Source: Clavulina sp. PMI_390 (lineage: Eukaryota; Basidiomycota; Agaricomycetes; Cantharellales; Hydnaceae). From it: a DNA stretch of 64,000 nt. The stretch is from assembly GCA_015039315.1 (NCBI GenBank), contig WIDE01000006.1, forward strand, positions 65,871 through 129,870, read 5' to 3'. The notes below the pieces were generated by a model, which saw only the letters and a program-made list of their open reading frames with translations, was not told the origin of the DNA and searched no databases. The position numbers and the translations under genes were made by a program. Shown here one piece after another: positions 40,429 through 54,600 of this stretch (the first letter of the stretch is position 1; every line of letters starts with the position of its first letter).

Positions 40429-41764
40429 CTAAGGCTGGCCATACGCGTACTTCATGTAGTCATTCCCTCCACCTCCGCCTGCAGCCGGAGGCATACCAAC
40501 AGCGCTGGTGCCCACCCCCGAATCCGATGCCATTCCCATCGGCGCCTTCTCCATCTCCTGCCAGCCCCCACCCATCGCAATACGCTGGGGATCAATAAAG
40601 TTCCCAGGCCACCAAATCGCGTAGATGCCGATGGAGACGAGGAGCGGCAGTGTGTCGAACGCGTAGAACAGATCCTGGTTCTTGTTGAGCGTACCACCGA
40701 CGCCCTGAAGGGCGGTGATCGTGCGATAGGTCGAACGGACCTGTTATGCATATATCGAATCAGTGAACGAGGTTGAGTGGCTGGAGACCAGTAAACACGT
40801 ACGATGATTCCGCCGCAGCTAATTGCCTGGGCCACAGCCAATGCCCTCCAGTCCTCGCTCCAGACATATGGATCATACGAGCCGCGCGTTTGGCCATCGA
40901 GGGTAAGACGCTTGGCAACGTCCCAGGTCCTTGGTGATTGCGTTCGCACACGGAGGAGCCAGAAGATGAACACAAATGTGAAGAATACAAAGGAGAGCGA
41001 TTGTGCGATCATGCCGACTTTGAACAACTATTCGTGGTAGGAGAAGAAAAGTCAGGAACTCCCTCAAAGGGAAAACACATCTACTAGGCTTACCTCAGTA
41101 CCAAGCTGCATGGAGTTCTTAACTTTCGTGTCTGCCGTGAACACCGCTCCACCCAACTGGATGATGAAGGTGATGATATCGCTCAGGATGAAGATCGTCG
41201 TGAGGACGCTAGCCTTAATGATGAGCATGTGGTTCGTTCCAGTGTGCAAAGCCTGTCGGCCCAGCAGAGCATAGTTCGACGCGATAAATGCGACAGGGGA
41301 AAGCAGCGTAAAACTATCATGTGCAAATCGCCAGTCAGAATCGCCGAGAACCAATCATTGGAACTGATGAATGGGACGTACATGCTTTGCACTAGCTTGA
41401 TGGTGGTGGTCTCGAACTTGGGGTTGTTCAGCGGGTAGCGACCGACGAGACCAAAGGTCATGCCTAACAAGGAGCGGATCGCATCAGTATGGGAGGAGTG
41501 CATCCGATGGGACCTAGGAAACTCACTAAAGCCACCAATGACCAGCCACATCATATACCGCGCCTTCCATCTCGCCATCAGCATCCTTGCAAGCAAGATG
41601 ATTGAGATGAGCAGATAGGCTCCAATGCCAACGGCAGCGAGCGCCGCCCCGGGGGTGTGGAGCAGTGGGTTCGTGTCGGTGCTATTACCGCTCGTCGCAT
41701 TGTCTCGGGCAATGATGGGGAGATTATGGGCGAAGGCAGGAGGGAGCGTTGGAGGGAGCTGCAT
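40429..41764 (-). CDS. RTA1-like lipid-translocating/stress membrane protein
   Basis: Member of the fungal RTA1 family of multi-spanning (about seven-helix) plasma-membrane proteins linked in yeasts to lipid export and resistance to toxic lipids. The ATG at 41764 starts MQLPPTLPPAFAHNLPIIAR. Hydrophobic segments follow: AAVGIGAYLLISIILLARML; a GMTFGLVGRYPLNN motif; SFTLLSPVAFIASNYALLGR; SVLTTIFILSDIITFIIQLG followed by a glycine-rich GGA; then SLSFVFFTFVFIFWLLRV and a last one near 40620-40690. The E/G-x-x-GR and LLxPxxxAxxYxxLGR motifs are family hallmarks. The tail is Gly/Met-rich (MGMASDSGVGTSAVGMPPAA), ending YMKYAYGQP with the stop at 40429-40431. Five or so exons; limits approximate. 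Its 3' end was copied into the scar at 35220-35375. Confidence 0.75.
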
Positions 41765-42846
41765 GGTAGGTATTATAGGACGTTCGTAGGGGTGGGACGA
41801 TCGACAGTCGTGTGTTCGTGGACGTGAACAGGGTCGTTGCAGGAAGAGCAAAAGGTGGAGGAAGTTGAAGAAGTGTTAACGCGCAGCGTCGAACGAACGG
41901 TGTGGCCAGCCACAGGAAGAAGGGTGAAGGAAGTGAAGACGAAGAAAAAGAAAAGAAACGGGAGACGACGCCCTTTCCTCGAGACAGGGAGCTCAGGAGA
42001 TGGAAGAGGGAATGAGAGCAATGAGAGGCCAAGCCAAGACACTTATGTTTGTTTGGAATGAATGGGGGCTGATGTGGGTTGATGGATCCACCCGGGAGGA
42101 GTATTGAGACCAACAGCGTCGGAACTCCTCCCATCATGATCTCTTACCAACGAGCGACTGGCTATTCGCAAATGGTCTGATTCTAGTCGGCATATGCACG
42201 AGGAATAAAAATAGCTGTAGCATGGCTGAAACAGATCTGTAGCATGTTGGCCCCGTCGTCAATTTTATTAGCGCTGGTCTGAGGAATGGCCGTCCAGTTG
42301 GCCGCGCTGGAACCCAAGGCGATAATTTCTGAATAGCACTCTCAGAATGAATGACGCATGTGTATTCCTATAGCTTGGTAGCACATATAATTATCTGAGC
42401 AAAAACGGTGCCAGGTCGTCGTTATTCTGGGGGAACAAGGGCTCGGGAAGCCAATTGATGGCCGTTTGATGGGGAGTGTGTGACGAATCTATTTGTTACG
42501 TCACACCTCGGGCGAATCAGGAGCCTTCATCTTCGGTGTCCATGCACACATAGCCATACAGTGGTGCCAAGACTGGGGTAACCTGGAGCTTCTGGTAATC
42601 TTGGCAATGCTGATATTAGTGAAACGACGCGCCGCATATATTACCCAGCCTACGGGGTATTGGCCCAAGCTTCGGCGTTACCATCACGTGAATGTGCACA
42701 ACCACAATGATGAGCTCGAGACGAGAGAAGAATAGACCATCGACGCGACATCAGACTGATTAGAAACGAGCAAGTACGTCTATGCGCACAGTAACGTGTA
42801 TTTCTGTAGTTATTACTTCTAGATGTTAAGAACAGCAACGTGTGGA
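41765..42846. other. Intergenic region (RTA1 5' side, desaturase 3 3' side)
   Basis: Contains the promoter of the RTA1-like gene and the 3' flank of desaturase 3. Apparent open frames here are opposite-strand or chance; no gene supported. Confidence 0.45.
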
Positions 42847-45033
42847 TCAGGTGTAAGCCCGAGTATGAGGTCTGAGAGCAGACGCAGGAGGCGGTACACC
42901 CAGTTCCTTCCACACGCTATCGTCTATGGTGCGTAGTTGGGTCCCCTTTGAATTATGGAAGAACACCACCGCATCCTGAGAATATGGCATGGGTAAGAAA
43001 GTTATAAATAGATGAATCAGACATCACTCAAATTTGACACAGCCTTTCGCAATAACAACGTTGCATACCTCATCGTTGATGAACTGGCATTGTGTGAAGT
43101 TTCTCCACCTGAAGATCACCACCACGAGTTTCACGCGGTCAGGGAGATGTACACGACCAGCCAAGATGGTAGAAGCAGACTCACAGAGAACGGAAGAAAT
43201 TCGTGCTATCCCGATTGTAATGCGGCCCCAGAACTTTCTTGATTGCTGGCGTCGCATATTGCAAATTATCTATGGAACAAAATCGGGCCCCGAATAGTTA
43301 GACCCCTTCTCGATATTTTGGGTCTGGGACAAAACTCACAGAATGGCATCCGCCCATATAGATGGTGCGCGACGTGGTCGTGTGCCAATGCAGTGAAGAA
43401 GTATCGCCCAATCACTTCCCCAAACATCGGTCTATCAACACTTCCTGACGCGGCGCTGCGCATTGACGTCCAGGCTCCATTCCGAAAGTATGGGATGGTT
43501 GGGTCGTTGTGTTGGAGCTGAAGTAATAATGAAATCACCCGTATGGATGTGGTAGTTTAGGCCACAGTGTATGCTCGCGCCACCAAGATCGACACATACG
43601 AAAATGATCCCCGTAAGCCAATGGTTCATCCCAAAGAATGGAATAAAATACATCGCAATCAGGTGTCGGACCGAAGTCACAGCGGCATAGTACGCCAATA
43701 ATGCAACCATAGCGCCAACCGCAAGATTTGAAAGCAGCAAGCCTGGCGTGGAGGCTTTACCAGGAGGGAAGAGAGGAGAGCGGGGCGAAAAATGCTGCGC
43801 CATGGAGTGAAAATGAGGTACGATCCAGTTGACATCAAACGCCTGGACAAACGGGACACTGGACACACAAGACTCACATTGGCAGGACCATATTTTACAT
43901 TACCACTCAGGTTGACCGCAAGATATGCCCACATGCCAAAAATCTGCTGGAATGTGAGCTTGACGAAGACAATAATTGGGACCTCCTCGATGATTTCCGC
44001 ATATTTCGAGGGGTTGCGTTCCGTAGGTGGAGGGAGCGGACCAGATGGCCACTCCGAACGCGGGACTGGGCAGAAATGCTCATCCCGCTCTATCGAGTTG
44101 AGGAATGAATCTGCACCCGTCCCAGGAAAGGCGCGTCAATATCAAATAAAAACGCAATGAAGGTGAGAGCACTGACGGTGAATATCGTGGATGAACTTCC
44201 AGTTATAATATGGGATGAGCACGAAGCTGTAGAAGACGTATCCAATGGCGTGGTTCAACCACGCGTGAGGAGCAACATTTCCATGACCGCACTGAAGGCC
44301 TATACGTTAGCGAACATGCGGCGATGCAAGATGTCGAAGAGACTGACATCATGAGCAATTGACCATATCCCAGTAAACGCCAGTGATTGCCAGAACCAAT
44401 AACTAGCCCAGAGAAAATACCCTATGACTTTTTGGGCAGCCGTTCCCATTGGCTCAGCAAGAACAATCAGTTCTGGAATTCTCGTCGCAAATGCCTAATT
44501 GAGAAGAAAGCCTATGAGCGATAAGGAGGCTGAGCATGGGGAAATATTCGAGATGTTTGGCCCACAAAGAAGATAGCCGCAGTCAACGCCATGCGGATCG
44601 AGTAATAAAGCGCGAGGTCCGTTCGTCGCTCATGGCACCAACGAGGAACAGTATCGTTGATCTCTGGGGCAAGAGAGGGAATAGAGGCACAGCACAGGCA
44701 ATTTGGTGAGGCGTTTCGTCCATATAGCAAAGAGCGGGGCCAACCTTTCATTGTCATCTTGGGCAACGTGTATGGCGTGTTGAGTCGGCGTCGATAGCTT
44801 TATCAAAAGGATAGAATTGTCGAGAATTGTCGCCCGAGCCACGCATATAGTGTTCGATACGACGAAAGTGTCCAGCAGTGGCAGATATCAAGGGGAGTTC
44901 GCCAACGTCCAAAACGAGGTTGGTAGCTCATCAGCCATGAGGGTTACCAAACAACAGGATGGACTCACTCGGGAGCATCGTCAAATATGTAAGCCCACAG
45001 TGAGGTGCTGGGTTCCTTTTCTTCAGAGGCCAT
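42847..45033 (-). CDS. Delta12-type fatty acid desaturase, copy 3
   Basis: Starts at the ATG at 45033 (MASEEKEPSTSLWAYIFDDAP) and uses the same intron positions as copies 1 and 2. Histidine boxes: HD-CGH (intron inside), HDIHH, and HDHVAHH near 43352-43372. Other matching blocks: WCHERRTDLALYYSIRMALT, SIERDEHFCPVPRSEWPSG, IFGMWAYLAVNLSGNVKYG and YATPAIKKVLGPHYNRDSTN. The last exon (HNSKGTQLRTIDDSVWKELG) ends HTRAYT with the stop at 42847-42849. Nearest relative in the window is copy 2. Its tail is shorter and lacks the acidic Ser-rich end of copy 2. All splice ends checked are GT..AG, and I see no lesion. Expected ER membrane enzyme; exact regiospecificity uncertain. Confidence 0.83.
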
Positions 45034-45673
45034 GATTTCAGCAGTGGTTGTCGTCATAGTCTCAAACCAGATGGAGAGCGCGTGCTAATCAGCTCCAAGC
45101 GCCTGGCAAAGGTGAGAATCGTCGGTGGAGCGGCCTAGCTGTCAAACAGGAGCACTGTCTCCGGAAGCTTATCTTGAAACACACGTTTTTGGCGTTTTGC
45201 TCGCTGCATTGCCCACAAGAAAACATCACTATTAAAAGGGCAACAGGGAAGGGACATTGATGTGTTGGTCCCTCTGGTTTCGCCCATTCAACCGAGCTGA
45301 ACGCTCGTTTGACAGGGTCTTTTTTGGAAATTGGCGCAGCATGTACATGTACAAATAGCATCAAATAAATTCTGCTTCCTGGTTAGCTTCGCTTTCGGGG
45401 TCAGCCGAATTCATTGTTGTTCGTTACGTGGACGCAGAGCTGGGAAAATGTGTTTAATGCTCAAGAAAAACATGCCAAAGAGAGTTGGCCACAAACGTTC
45501 CGATGCGGTAGGACGCCTGCTCAACATCGTCCAAACCACTCTCGACGGACGATTTGCAACACCGATTTCCACGATATAAATACATTTATTTACGATATGG
45601 CAGAGCAGAGCAATGTTTTCCCTGATCCAAAGCTAGTCTCGTGCGAGACAAGCTCTCCCAATGAGGGCAAAAT
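45034..45673. other. Intergenic region
   Basis: Promoter region of desaturase 3 and 3' flank of the giant GTPase/vWA gene. No gene supported. Confidence 0.45.
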
Positions 45674-48600
45674 CTAGGAACGGACGAGTCCTGCGCGTGT
45701 CTGGCGCATGGATTCGGCAAATCCGAGGAAGGTTTGGGAGAGCTGAATCTGAGGTAATAAAAAGAACCGGGAAGATGAGCTTCAAGCCAAAGTTTTTGAA
45801 TAGAAGGATGCTTACAGAGTCAATGGCATTTGTGTATGTGCAAGTTGCATAGGGGTCATTCATATCACCGCCCCCTCGATATGCCGTTCGAGCGATATCC
45901 GCCATTTGAGAGAGCACAGATGGATGCCTATCATTGGATCCAAAAAAGACAGAGTGAAAGGACAGCGGTTTCCTGGGTTGAAGTCTCCAAAAGTCAATCC
46001 ACGGTCTCGGATCGTAGTTAGGATGTGTCTCAGAATTTTTGACGTACCCTAGCTGGCAAGCTCTTTCGCACATGCCACGTAAAGCGTCTCGAGGCAATGA
46101 GCTCATTCCATCAGATAAAAAGATGACAACTGGGGCTCTATACAGTGGGTATGGTCAGTAATCAAGGCCAATAGATTTGGACAAAAGGTTCACCTTTCAC
46201 TATTCCAATTGTTCTCCATCGCCCTCCGCGCCGCCCCAATCGCTTGAGAAAAGTCAGTTCCACCATCTGGTTTGTGGTGCAGTGTCTTATTCAAAAGCTG
46301 ATCAGGCGTCATGTGGAAATCGTTTGTAAAGAGGGTCTAAATTTCTTGTTGAGTGAGCCTGCATAAGAGAAGGCGAGGATTGCCTAACCTGGGCTGATGT
46401 GTTGAAGAGAATCACAGAGTACGCGTCCCGTCTAAACCACAATCTTCGTACCACTTCTGCGTTGCGAGCAGACCAGAATCCATACAGGGCGGATAAGACG
46501 GCCCCAAAGCAGTTGTCGTTTGCCCCACGGATGCGATACGTAACAGGTGTGCCGGACAGCGGCAGACAATCAGAACTAGCCATGGAGCCAGAGCGGTCGA
46601 TAACAAAAATCCTGGTAGGAGGGCCAGGTCAGTGGACGGAGCCATCACCCTAATCGCGGGCCACTCACACGTGGAATGCTGCGTTGTTGACGGCCGGGTT
46701 TCGGCAATCGAAAGAGTGACCATCGCTGGAGATATACCCAGCACCACGAGTGTGCGAGGATGCTGGTTTGTGGAACATTGGAAGCGTGCAAAACGAAGGC
46801 TTGGCTGGTGCGTTATCTTGAGCCTTGTGTTCGTCTCCAGCGCATTCAGAATCACACTTGGCAAAGTTTCGCTGCTCCTCGGCACTATATGGGTCCTTGA
46901 ACCCTGAAAGACCAGAAAGTTAGCTTCATCATTTACGTAGCTATAATCTAGCTAAGAGCAACTCTCACCAGTACGCGCCCACGATAATGCATGGGTAACC
47001 CAGTCTTTTGGTTTCAATGGGTTTGGACTCATGACCTCACTGATATGTTGCAGGCCAGGGTCAAAACACGTCTTTGGATCCTTGGATCGACAATAGTCAA
47101 TATGAGCATGGCGACCGAGCTCTTTACAGACCATGGAGCAGAGCATTGGCGCCCCGGAGTCTCCAGAGCTGAATTTCCTCCCTGAGACTTCACGGGTAGC
47201 ACTATCATCACCCTCGAGGGACCAGGACGTCTGCTCCATTGAGCCGTGGCTAGTTGAGTGCTCTTGAGCATGGCCAAATGGAAGATCGCAATAGTAACTG
47301 CAAAAGGGGCATCGCGTTTCGCAAAAGTGGAATACATCCTTTTTGAGGGAATGAATGTGGGGTCCTTCATGTCGAAGTTTGTCGGGAGGGATAGGCTGAG
47401 CGCATGTGTGCCGATTAGCAACTTGAGTATACTATATGTATGTTTTCCTGTGAGACTTCGAGTCATGGCTATATGAAAATCGAGCTCGCCTTGGTAAATT
47501 GGAAGGTTTCCCGCCTCCCAACGAATGTTGATTCGACAGAGCGAGGCTCGTTAGCGACATGACAGATGCCCGGAGATGAGCACAGCTCTCTACAGTCATG
47601 TGCTTGTCTATTGTCGGGGGGTTAGTTTCCTATGGTAAATTGGGGTTTGGCCATCGCTCCTTACCCGCACAGATGAACAGCGCCTTCTTTCATGTCGTGG
47701 AAGTGATCCTGTGAAGCGCAGAGACGAGGACAGAGTTGGCACTGCACAGGGCAAGTTGAACTATGTTACCACAAGATATTAGAGTTGGTTCTAGCCTCAT
47801 ACAAGAACATCACTAACCCAAGGCAAGAATGATCCTCATGTTCTTTTCGACTGTGAAACAGATCTGAGATCCACGAAATGAGCCTCAAAACTGGCGGTGC
47901 TCACCAATCAATGGCACAAGACAGAGTACACAATGGTTTGCCCTCACGCTTGACCTTAGCCAGCGCACACGGCTCTCCACATGCATGTAGATCCGAGCTA
48001 CACATGTGACTACCGTCCTGATGGAAGGCTGGCTAGAGGGGGTGTAAGTTATTTTAATAACATCATACGAGCAAAGCCATACCTTTGTGCAAAGTTTTTG
48101 GCACCCTTGTTTCTGATTCAGTGAGCATGGCGCACCGCACAGATGAACTTTCACATCGCAGCTATGGCAAGCGATCAGCGACCTGTATATTATTGAGCAT
48201 ATGCTGTCTTACATGTGCTCGCCAGCATGGCCAGCGCCAAATCCACAGCCACGCTTGTCTTCAAGGGAGCAAAGATGAAGGCATCGATGATTTGTTCCAC
48301 AATCATGGTCCCCCTCTACCGGCAAAAAATGATCATGAGACGTGTGAAGCCAACTGAAAATCTGCTAAACCCACCATGTCGCTTTCCTTCCACGCACTTA
48401 AGCCCACAATTCGAACACTTCATTGCGCAGACTTCAACGCTAGTAGTAAGCTCTCGTGAGAGGAGTTCGAATTGTCGGAGTAGGGCTGCGATGTCCGAAT
48501 GCTCTACGGAGAATCTGACTAGATTTGAGTTCAACCACAAACGAACATGGGCTAATCGAGAGCGCGCAACACTCTGCAGATGTTCGGTAAGGGCAAGAGT

Positions 48601-51600
48601 ATACTCAGACTCGGACACCTGTTGACGGATGGGCGCATTGGTCCACGCCTCACGCAGGTCTCGAAATACCTCGTCGCGTGAGTTAAGGAGCGAGTGGCCG
48701 CCATTCTGGGAAAGCCAGAAAACATTTCGTCCACCATCATGTTGGATGATCTCGTTCGTGTCAAGGTTCTATGCTTCAAAATTGAGAAATACTGCGACAT
48801 CCTCCGGAAGTGACAGGCAAAACGAACCCGGAGCTGTCCATCAACGGAATCTAACTCGGAAACTCCGTAGATCACTGCGGGCACTAGCATACCCTGGAGA
48901 ACCTGTGCGCGGTGCGTTGCCAGTGTTTCTGATAAGGTATTGAATTAGTGATCATTATATTTCCAGCTTAAACGTCAAAAATTACCGTCCAGGGAACCCC
49001 AATCACTTGCTTTCAACTTCGCCATGAAAGTCTTGAGTGTTCGTAGGAACATAGACGCGTTCCCATGCGTAGAATCTTCAAAATCCAGACGATCTTTGAG
49101 GGTGACCATCAGATTATAGAAGTCCTGAGATTGAATGACCGGCCAGGGTATAATGTCAAGCTTTCCACCATGGAGCTTTGTGATAAAGTTGTCCTCTTGT
49201 TCATCATGAACAATCCTTTGGAATTTTCCGAAAAATCTATCAAGGCTTTCGTTATTCCGACGCTCCAAATGGGAGAACAAGAGACGAGAACAAACTCGTT
49301 AACAATCTCATCGGAATCGGCATCGATCACATCCTTGATAATAATGCACAGAGTGCTTCGGAAAAGGGTCGGATTCTGTTCTGGTTTTATCAACGAAGTC
49401 GAGGACTGAAAGCTTGTGAACAGCCCTAGTCGACACAATTCAGCAAAAGGTCACTGAATTAGAGGAGATGTACGGACCAGCAAGGTCTCGAGACAGGGCA
49501 AAGTTATTGCGGAACAGAACCATGTTTGACACCGCCACATTCAAGAGAACTAGCAGCATATCCTCTTGCGCGCTGCGCTCTATAGAGTGGAGACCTGCGG
49601 GGATATTAATAAGATAGAACTAAGTTGAGATTGTGGCAGAAAATGCCACACCTTCGAAATCCAGGGCAACAATCAACTCATCATCAGTTGGGGTGACAGA
49701 AAGCCAGGCTCCTTCTGTGCAGCGCATGGCAGAACCAGCAAACGATGTGTCTACAAAATGGTTCAGGGCGTAGCTCTTTCCGACGGACTGTTCGCCCATA
49801 GACGAGACCACTTTGACCGGCTGTAGATTCATATCAATACTCAAGATGCAACACAACTAGTGGTCCTTCAATGCACCCACCTTCGTAGCCATATAGGAGG
49901 TGAAAATACTCTCATACCAGCCAAGAGTGATACTATGACGAAATCATCAACAGAATGAATGCGCCGAGGGGGAAATATGCGTACCTGTTAGCAATTTGCA
50001 TGACATCTGCTCCCAGGAGTGATCGCTCGAACTCAGCAGATATCACGCCATTTGCTAGCGGCACAAATCGATTTCCAGCTGTGATAGCAATGTGAATCGG
50101 TATGAGGCAGAGTAGTTCGACGAGCCACTTCCCAGCAGGATAGGTCGTAATGTCGAAAGTGTGACCATCAGTATGAAGGACATCATAGCCAATCGCCTCA
50201 ACGGTAAGCTCTCCTAGCCTCCCCTGCGTGGGCTTTTGAGTACTCTTCTCGAACTGTTGAACCATTTGCGCAAAGTAGCGCACGAATGGTCGGCCAGGAG
50301 AAGAAGTGATGAATTGAATCAGTGAAGCTTCTTTTTTCGACGAAGGCGTCGAGCGTTCGATAGTGCTAGCAACAGGAAACCGAGCCCAGACATCGGAGTG
50401 AACGTCTAGAATACTATTATGACGGGTTCTACGACGACCGTCCTTCTGTCGTTGACGATCTTGAGCCTTGAAGGAGAATTCGCTGATACGAGTGGTGATT
50501 TGGAACCTGTATGAGACAAGCTGGGTACGCTCGGGAAGCCATGCGACCATATAGGCATTGGAGCGGGTACCAAATGAGGTCAAGGATGCATGCGGCCACA
50601 CAAGGGCGGGTATATTGAAAGTTGTCCCGGCCTTCTTCGTCCCAAAGGAGGCCACATGATGCACCTGAACGCTACTCTCGCCTTTTTCATCATTTTTATG
50701 AACAAAAAATATGCAAGAGCCATCGGTGGCGACGAAAGTAGCATCAGGTGGCAACGCTAGATTGATTGAAGCAGGCCTTACATCACGTCCAAAGTCAGCG
50801 ATAGCTCAGAGAGCATCCATAAATCAATATACCTGAACTGTTCGGTCACCAGTGAGAATATTCTTGCGTGACCAGCGTCATCGGTGATAACGAGTTCCTC
50901 CGAGCCATTGATGAATAACATCGATGTTACCATAGGAGATTCGGACATGGCCGCACTGCTGAGCCAGTGGCGCAGGTCGACCTCGCTGCGGGCCTGGATA
51001 CTTAAGAAACGCTCATCTATTGAGAAGCTGTAAAGGCGTTTCTGAATATGGGGAGAAGGATTAGAACTTGAGTTTTCGCGCACAGTCGCAACCTCAACTT
51101 ACGTTGCTTCTCGAGAAAATGACAAACAAACGCTTTGGTTCGTCAACGGCCAACATATAATTGTCTCCGATGCGTGGGATATCAAGTCGTTTCTTGGTCT
51201 TTTGGGAAAGGATAGCTTCAGCTATGAGGTTGTCCTCTTCCAAGAAGACGTTGGCTTTCCCGGCTTCATGATCATCAATGACAACAAGGGAGCGACCATT
51301 CCCAAACAGCTGGATATGACTAGCGCAAGATAAGCCGGTTTGGATAGGAAGAAGTTGTGGAGTGTAATACTCACCGAAGCGTCGACGTGAGAGGTACTGA
51401 GAATGCCCATCGAGCGATGGGACGGACGAGCGGAGCCGGAACATGCTTGGAATCAGCATTAAGTGTCTGGATATCATCTGCGCTGAGGCTTATGGGGTAC
51501 ATGGTGTATTCGACATGGGCCGGCTCATGGTTTTGGGTGGTCTCAACGAGGGTAAACACTGTAGGGTGTGGGGAGATCGTGAGTCACACTCGTGAGGAAG

Positions 51601-54600
51601 AACTATGCGACACATGTGACGTACGTTTCGAGGCTCCTTTAGCTTCAGAGATCGAATGTATCTTCCATGCACGAGCACTGTGCCCTATGATATTAGATCG
51701 CAAATGACTCGGAAACACGGCGGTTTGACTCACTTTGGTGCGCGCTCGAGTTCAGCGTTGTTGATGGCAAGTTTTTCCTTCTGAAGGCTCTTGTGTAACA
51801 GAACCTGGAAATGTTGCGCTATCACGGTGCGCTGAGATAGCTCTTCCTTTGCGAACTGCTCATTGCTCACTCGCGTAGCAAGAGTTGAGCTTTGTGTATT
51901 GATCTTGTCAATGATCAACTTTGTAGCTGCGCCTATCAGGGCTTCGACAGCTCGGGGAGCGCGATCATTCCATCTTCTGGCGATTGTTTGGAGCGCTACA
52001 GGGTCAGGCTCTGAAGAAACCTGTCGCATGAGCGTTTGCACATGCAGTTCCCCTTCGTCAGGTCCGCTCCATGAGCCCGCAAAACTCATGAGTGACCCTA
52101 GGATAGTGGTGGAGGATTCTTTGGGGGTAACAGAGAAACCCAAGTAGCCCTTCATAATATCAGCGAAGCCATTCCCGGTAAGAATCGCATCGTCGAGCCT
52201 CTTGTAATCATCAGCAGAAAGATTCCCCTTTCCGAGTACTTGTGAAGTGACGAGGAATCGCTGCTTCAATGCATCGTACTCCGCCCCAGCAAGCTTGGGG
52301 GTAAAGCCGGCCTGCCGTAGTGCATTTTTTGACAGGGTGCGAAGTTGATGCACACCTAGTAGCAACACAGGATTGATTTCAGCCAGGCCGCTGAGAAAAA
52401 AAAAAAAAATCGCGCCCAACACTTACCACCCTCATCAGATGATGCATCCCAGTTTACAGGAATTTGATGTGCTGCCCATCTTGTAACACACGTTTCAGAT
52501 GCGGAAGTCCTTCGATTTATAGCAAAGGAACTCACGGGTAGAGATGAAGTAGCACTTCACGGAGTTGGTTGCTCAGGAACTTTTGGAGGCGGGGGAGGTC
52601 CGCGTCGAAAGCACGCCGGTTTTTTTGCTTCATTTTCACGACTTCGGCATCACAGGATTTCTGAATCTCGGAAAATGACGCCGTCCATAGGTCGGCAATG
52701 GCGGAGTAGCGTCCGCGAAGACCAAGTTCGAGCAAATGATTGAATCCATCGGCATCCAAATCATCTTCGAGCTGGATTCTAGTATTCTTGTCCCTAGGAA
52801 AAGATTCCTATCAGCCGACCTACTAGGAGAATGAAGTTTGTACAAGCAGGGACTGACTTGATTTTGCCTTGGAGTGCAAGCTTCGTCACAGCACGAGGCG
52901 GCGACTGCTCCTCAACAATCCGATCGGGCAGAGTGGATCCTACAATGATGGCCTGCCGTGTGTCTCCGGCTACGACTCGAGGCGCGAGATGAGCGTCTTC
53001 AGGACCGAAGCTAAACTGCGAGAAAAACGGGACTGGGGTCTAGATTGCATGTCAGATGGCAACCCAAGGGTACATAGGCTGGGCCACGCACCTTGAACCC
53101 TTCATGGATCTTGACATTCTCTTCCTGCTCCTTCGTTTTCTGTACCTGGAATGTGTACAGCCGACTGTGTGTCGGCGACTGAACTTTGTCAGTCGCAGCG
53201 TCGGCTTCCTTCTCTTCATCCCACACGATTGCAGCGGAATGTTCATCAGACATCAAGCAAACGACTTGATCCACGAGCTTCTTGAGGTATCTGCAGGCGG
53301 CGGGACAAATACAAATTCAGCATGAGAACACGAGGTAGATTGGGGGTGTCAATGTACCTCATAAATGTTACTCGGTTGCGTCTCACTGTGGACATCGCGT
53401 TGTCATCCCACGTATTCTCTTCGGGCCAGTACAGGACATAGCCTGGTCGATGGGTCTGTTCGGAATCAGCTGAGCTCATTAGGAAGTACAGCCCTGTCTT
53501 GAGGGTGGGCTGTGGGCGACCCATTTCATCAGGTGGCGCAAGCAGCAGTGCTTTTCTTCAAGGCAAAGTTATATGAGATAAGATTTTTGTATGCATGGGA
53601 CTACACATTGAATACTCACACTTCCTCATCAATGGCACCGCTTTGTTCCAAAAAATCTACAATTTGTGGAGCACTCCCATATAGTCCAACTGGCTGAAGC
53701 TCCACATTATCGAGAGCAGCAAAATTAATCTGAATTGATGCCGCTTCAGCGAATGATCTGAAAATGCCGAACTTGGTGCAAGATGCTCACCTCTGTGAGG
53801 GAAGTATACGCTCCAGGCGATATTTGATTGACCAACTGGCTCAATGACTCCTGGGATATGATCACCTTATCCACGACACCTCCCGAGCCCTGCTCGGAGA
53901 ACAACTCGAGTAGGCGATACATTCCATCGATACGAGGAAGGAGATCCAAATCCGCAGGTGATCGCCTAGCCACCGAAATGTTAGGAGTGCCAATGGGACG
54001 CGCTATCGTGGGCGGGTAAGCATCGAGTCCGGCAATGGTTATCAGCAATAGCACGTACCATTCCCGACCTTTTGCTTTGCTACGGATGATGGTCGTTCGG
54101 GGAGTAGAGGTGGGGCTGCGCGAGCCTGAGAGGTCGAAGCGACCTGCTGAGTTTGCCAAACCGAGGAAGCACCTTGAATGAAAACATTTCATGAATAATT
54201 TCCTCCATTAGAACCTACGCTAGAACACGAATCTTACCTTTGTCGCTAGTCTGTTTGTGAGGAGACGCGGTTTTCTCAATTGGTGAGTCTACGACGGGTC
54301 CAGCTCTCATTGAGACGTCCAAGCCAGGGGAACGGAACGGGTTGGATGGCAGTTGCGGATATTCTAGATGTCAATGCAAATCTCAATGAGCTCGATGGTC
54401 GCGTAATAGAGTACCATGTCACACCTGGGACTCCTTGTTGCTTTGCTGTGGGGATCCTTTCATGATAAGAATGCGTGGCCATGCTGGCCTCAGCCGAAGC
54501 ACTTCGATGGCCCAGCGTGGAAGGGTGTGGACCAGGTTGCTTGTAAGTTGAAGCTCGGGAGGGTCCTAAGAATAGACGCCTTTATTAGTGGCCTGCCGAA

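Noticed and set aside
46991..47476. Plus-strand frames opposite the Cys-rich part of the giant GTPase/vWA gene
   Set aside because: The minus strand carries the conserved Cys/His pattern and continuous exon logic; the + frames show no domain.
52395..52410. Run of A bases in the giant GTPase/vWA gene
   Set aside because: On the coding strand it is the T-rich tract directly before an intron acceptor (CTCAG), an ordinary splicing feature.
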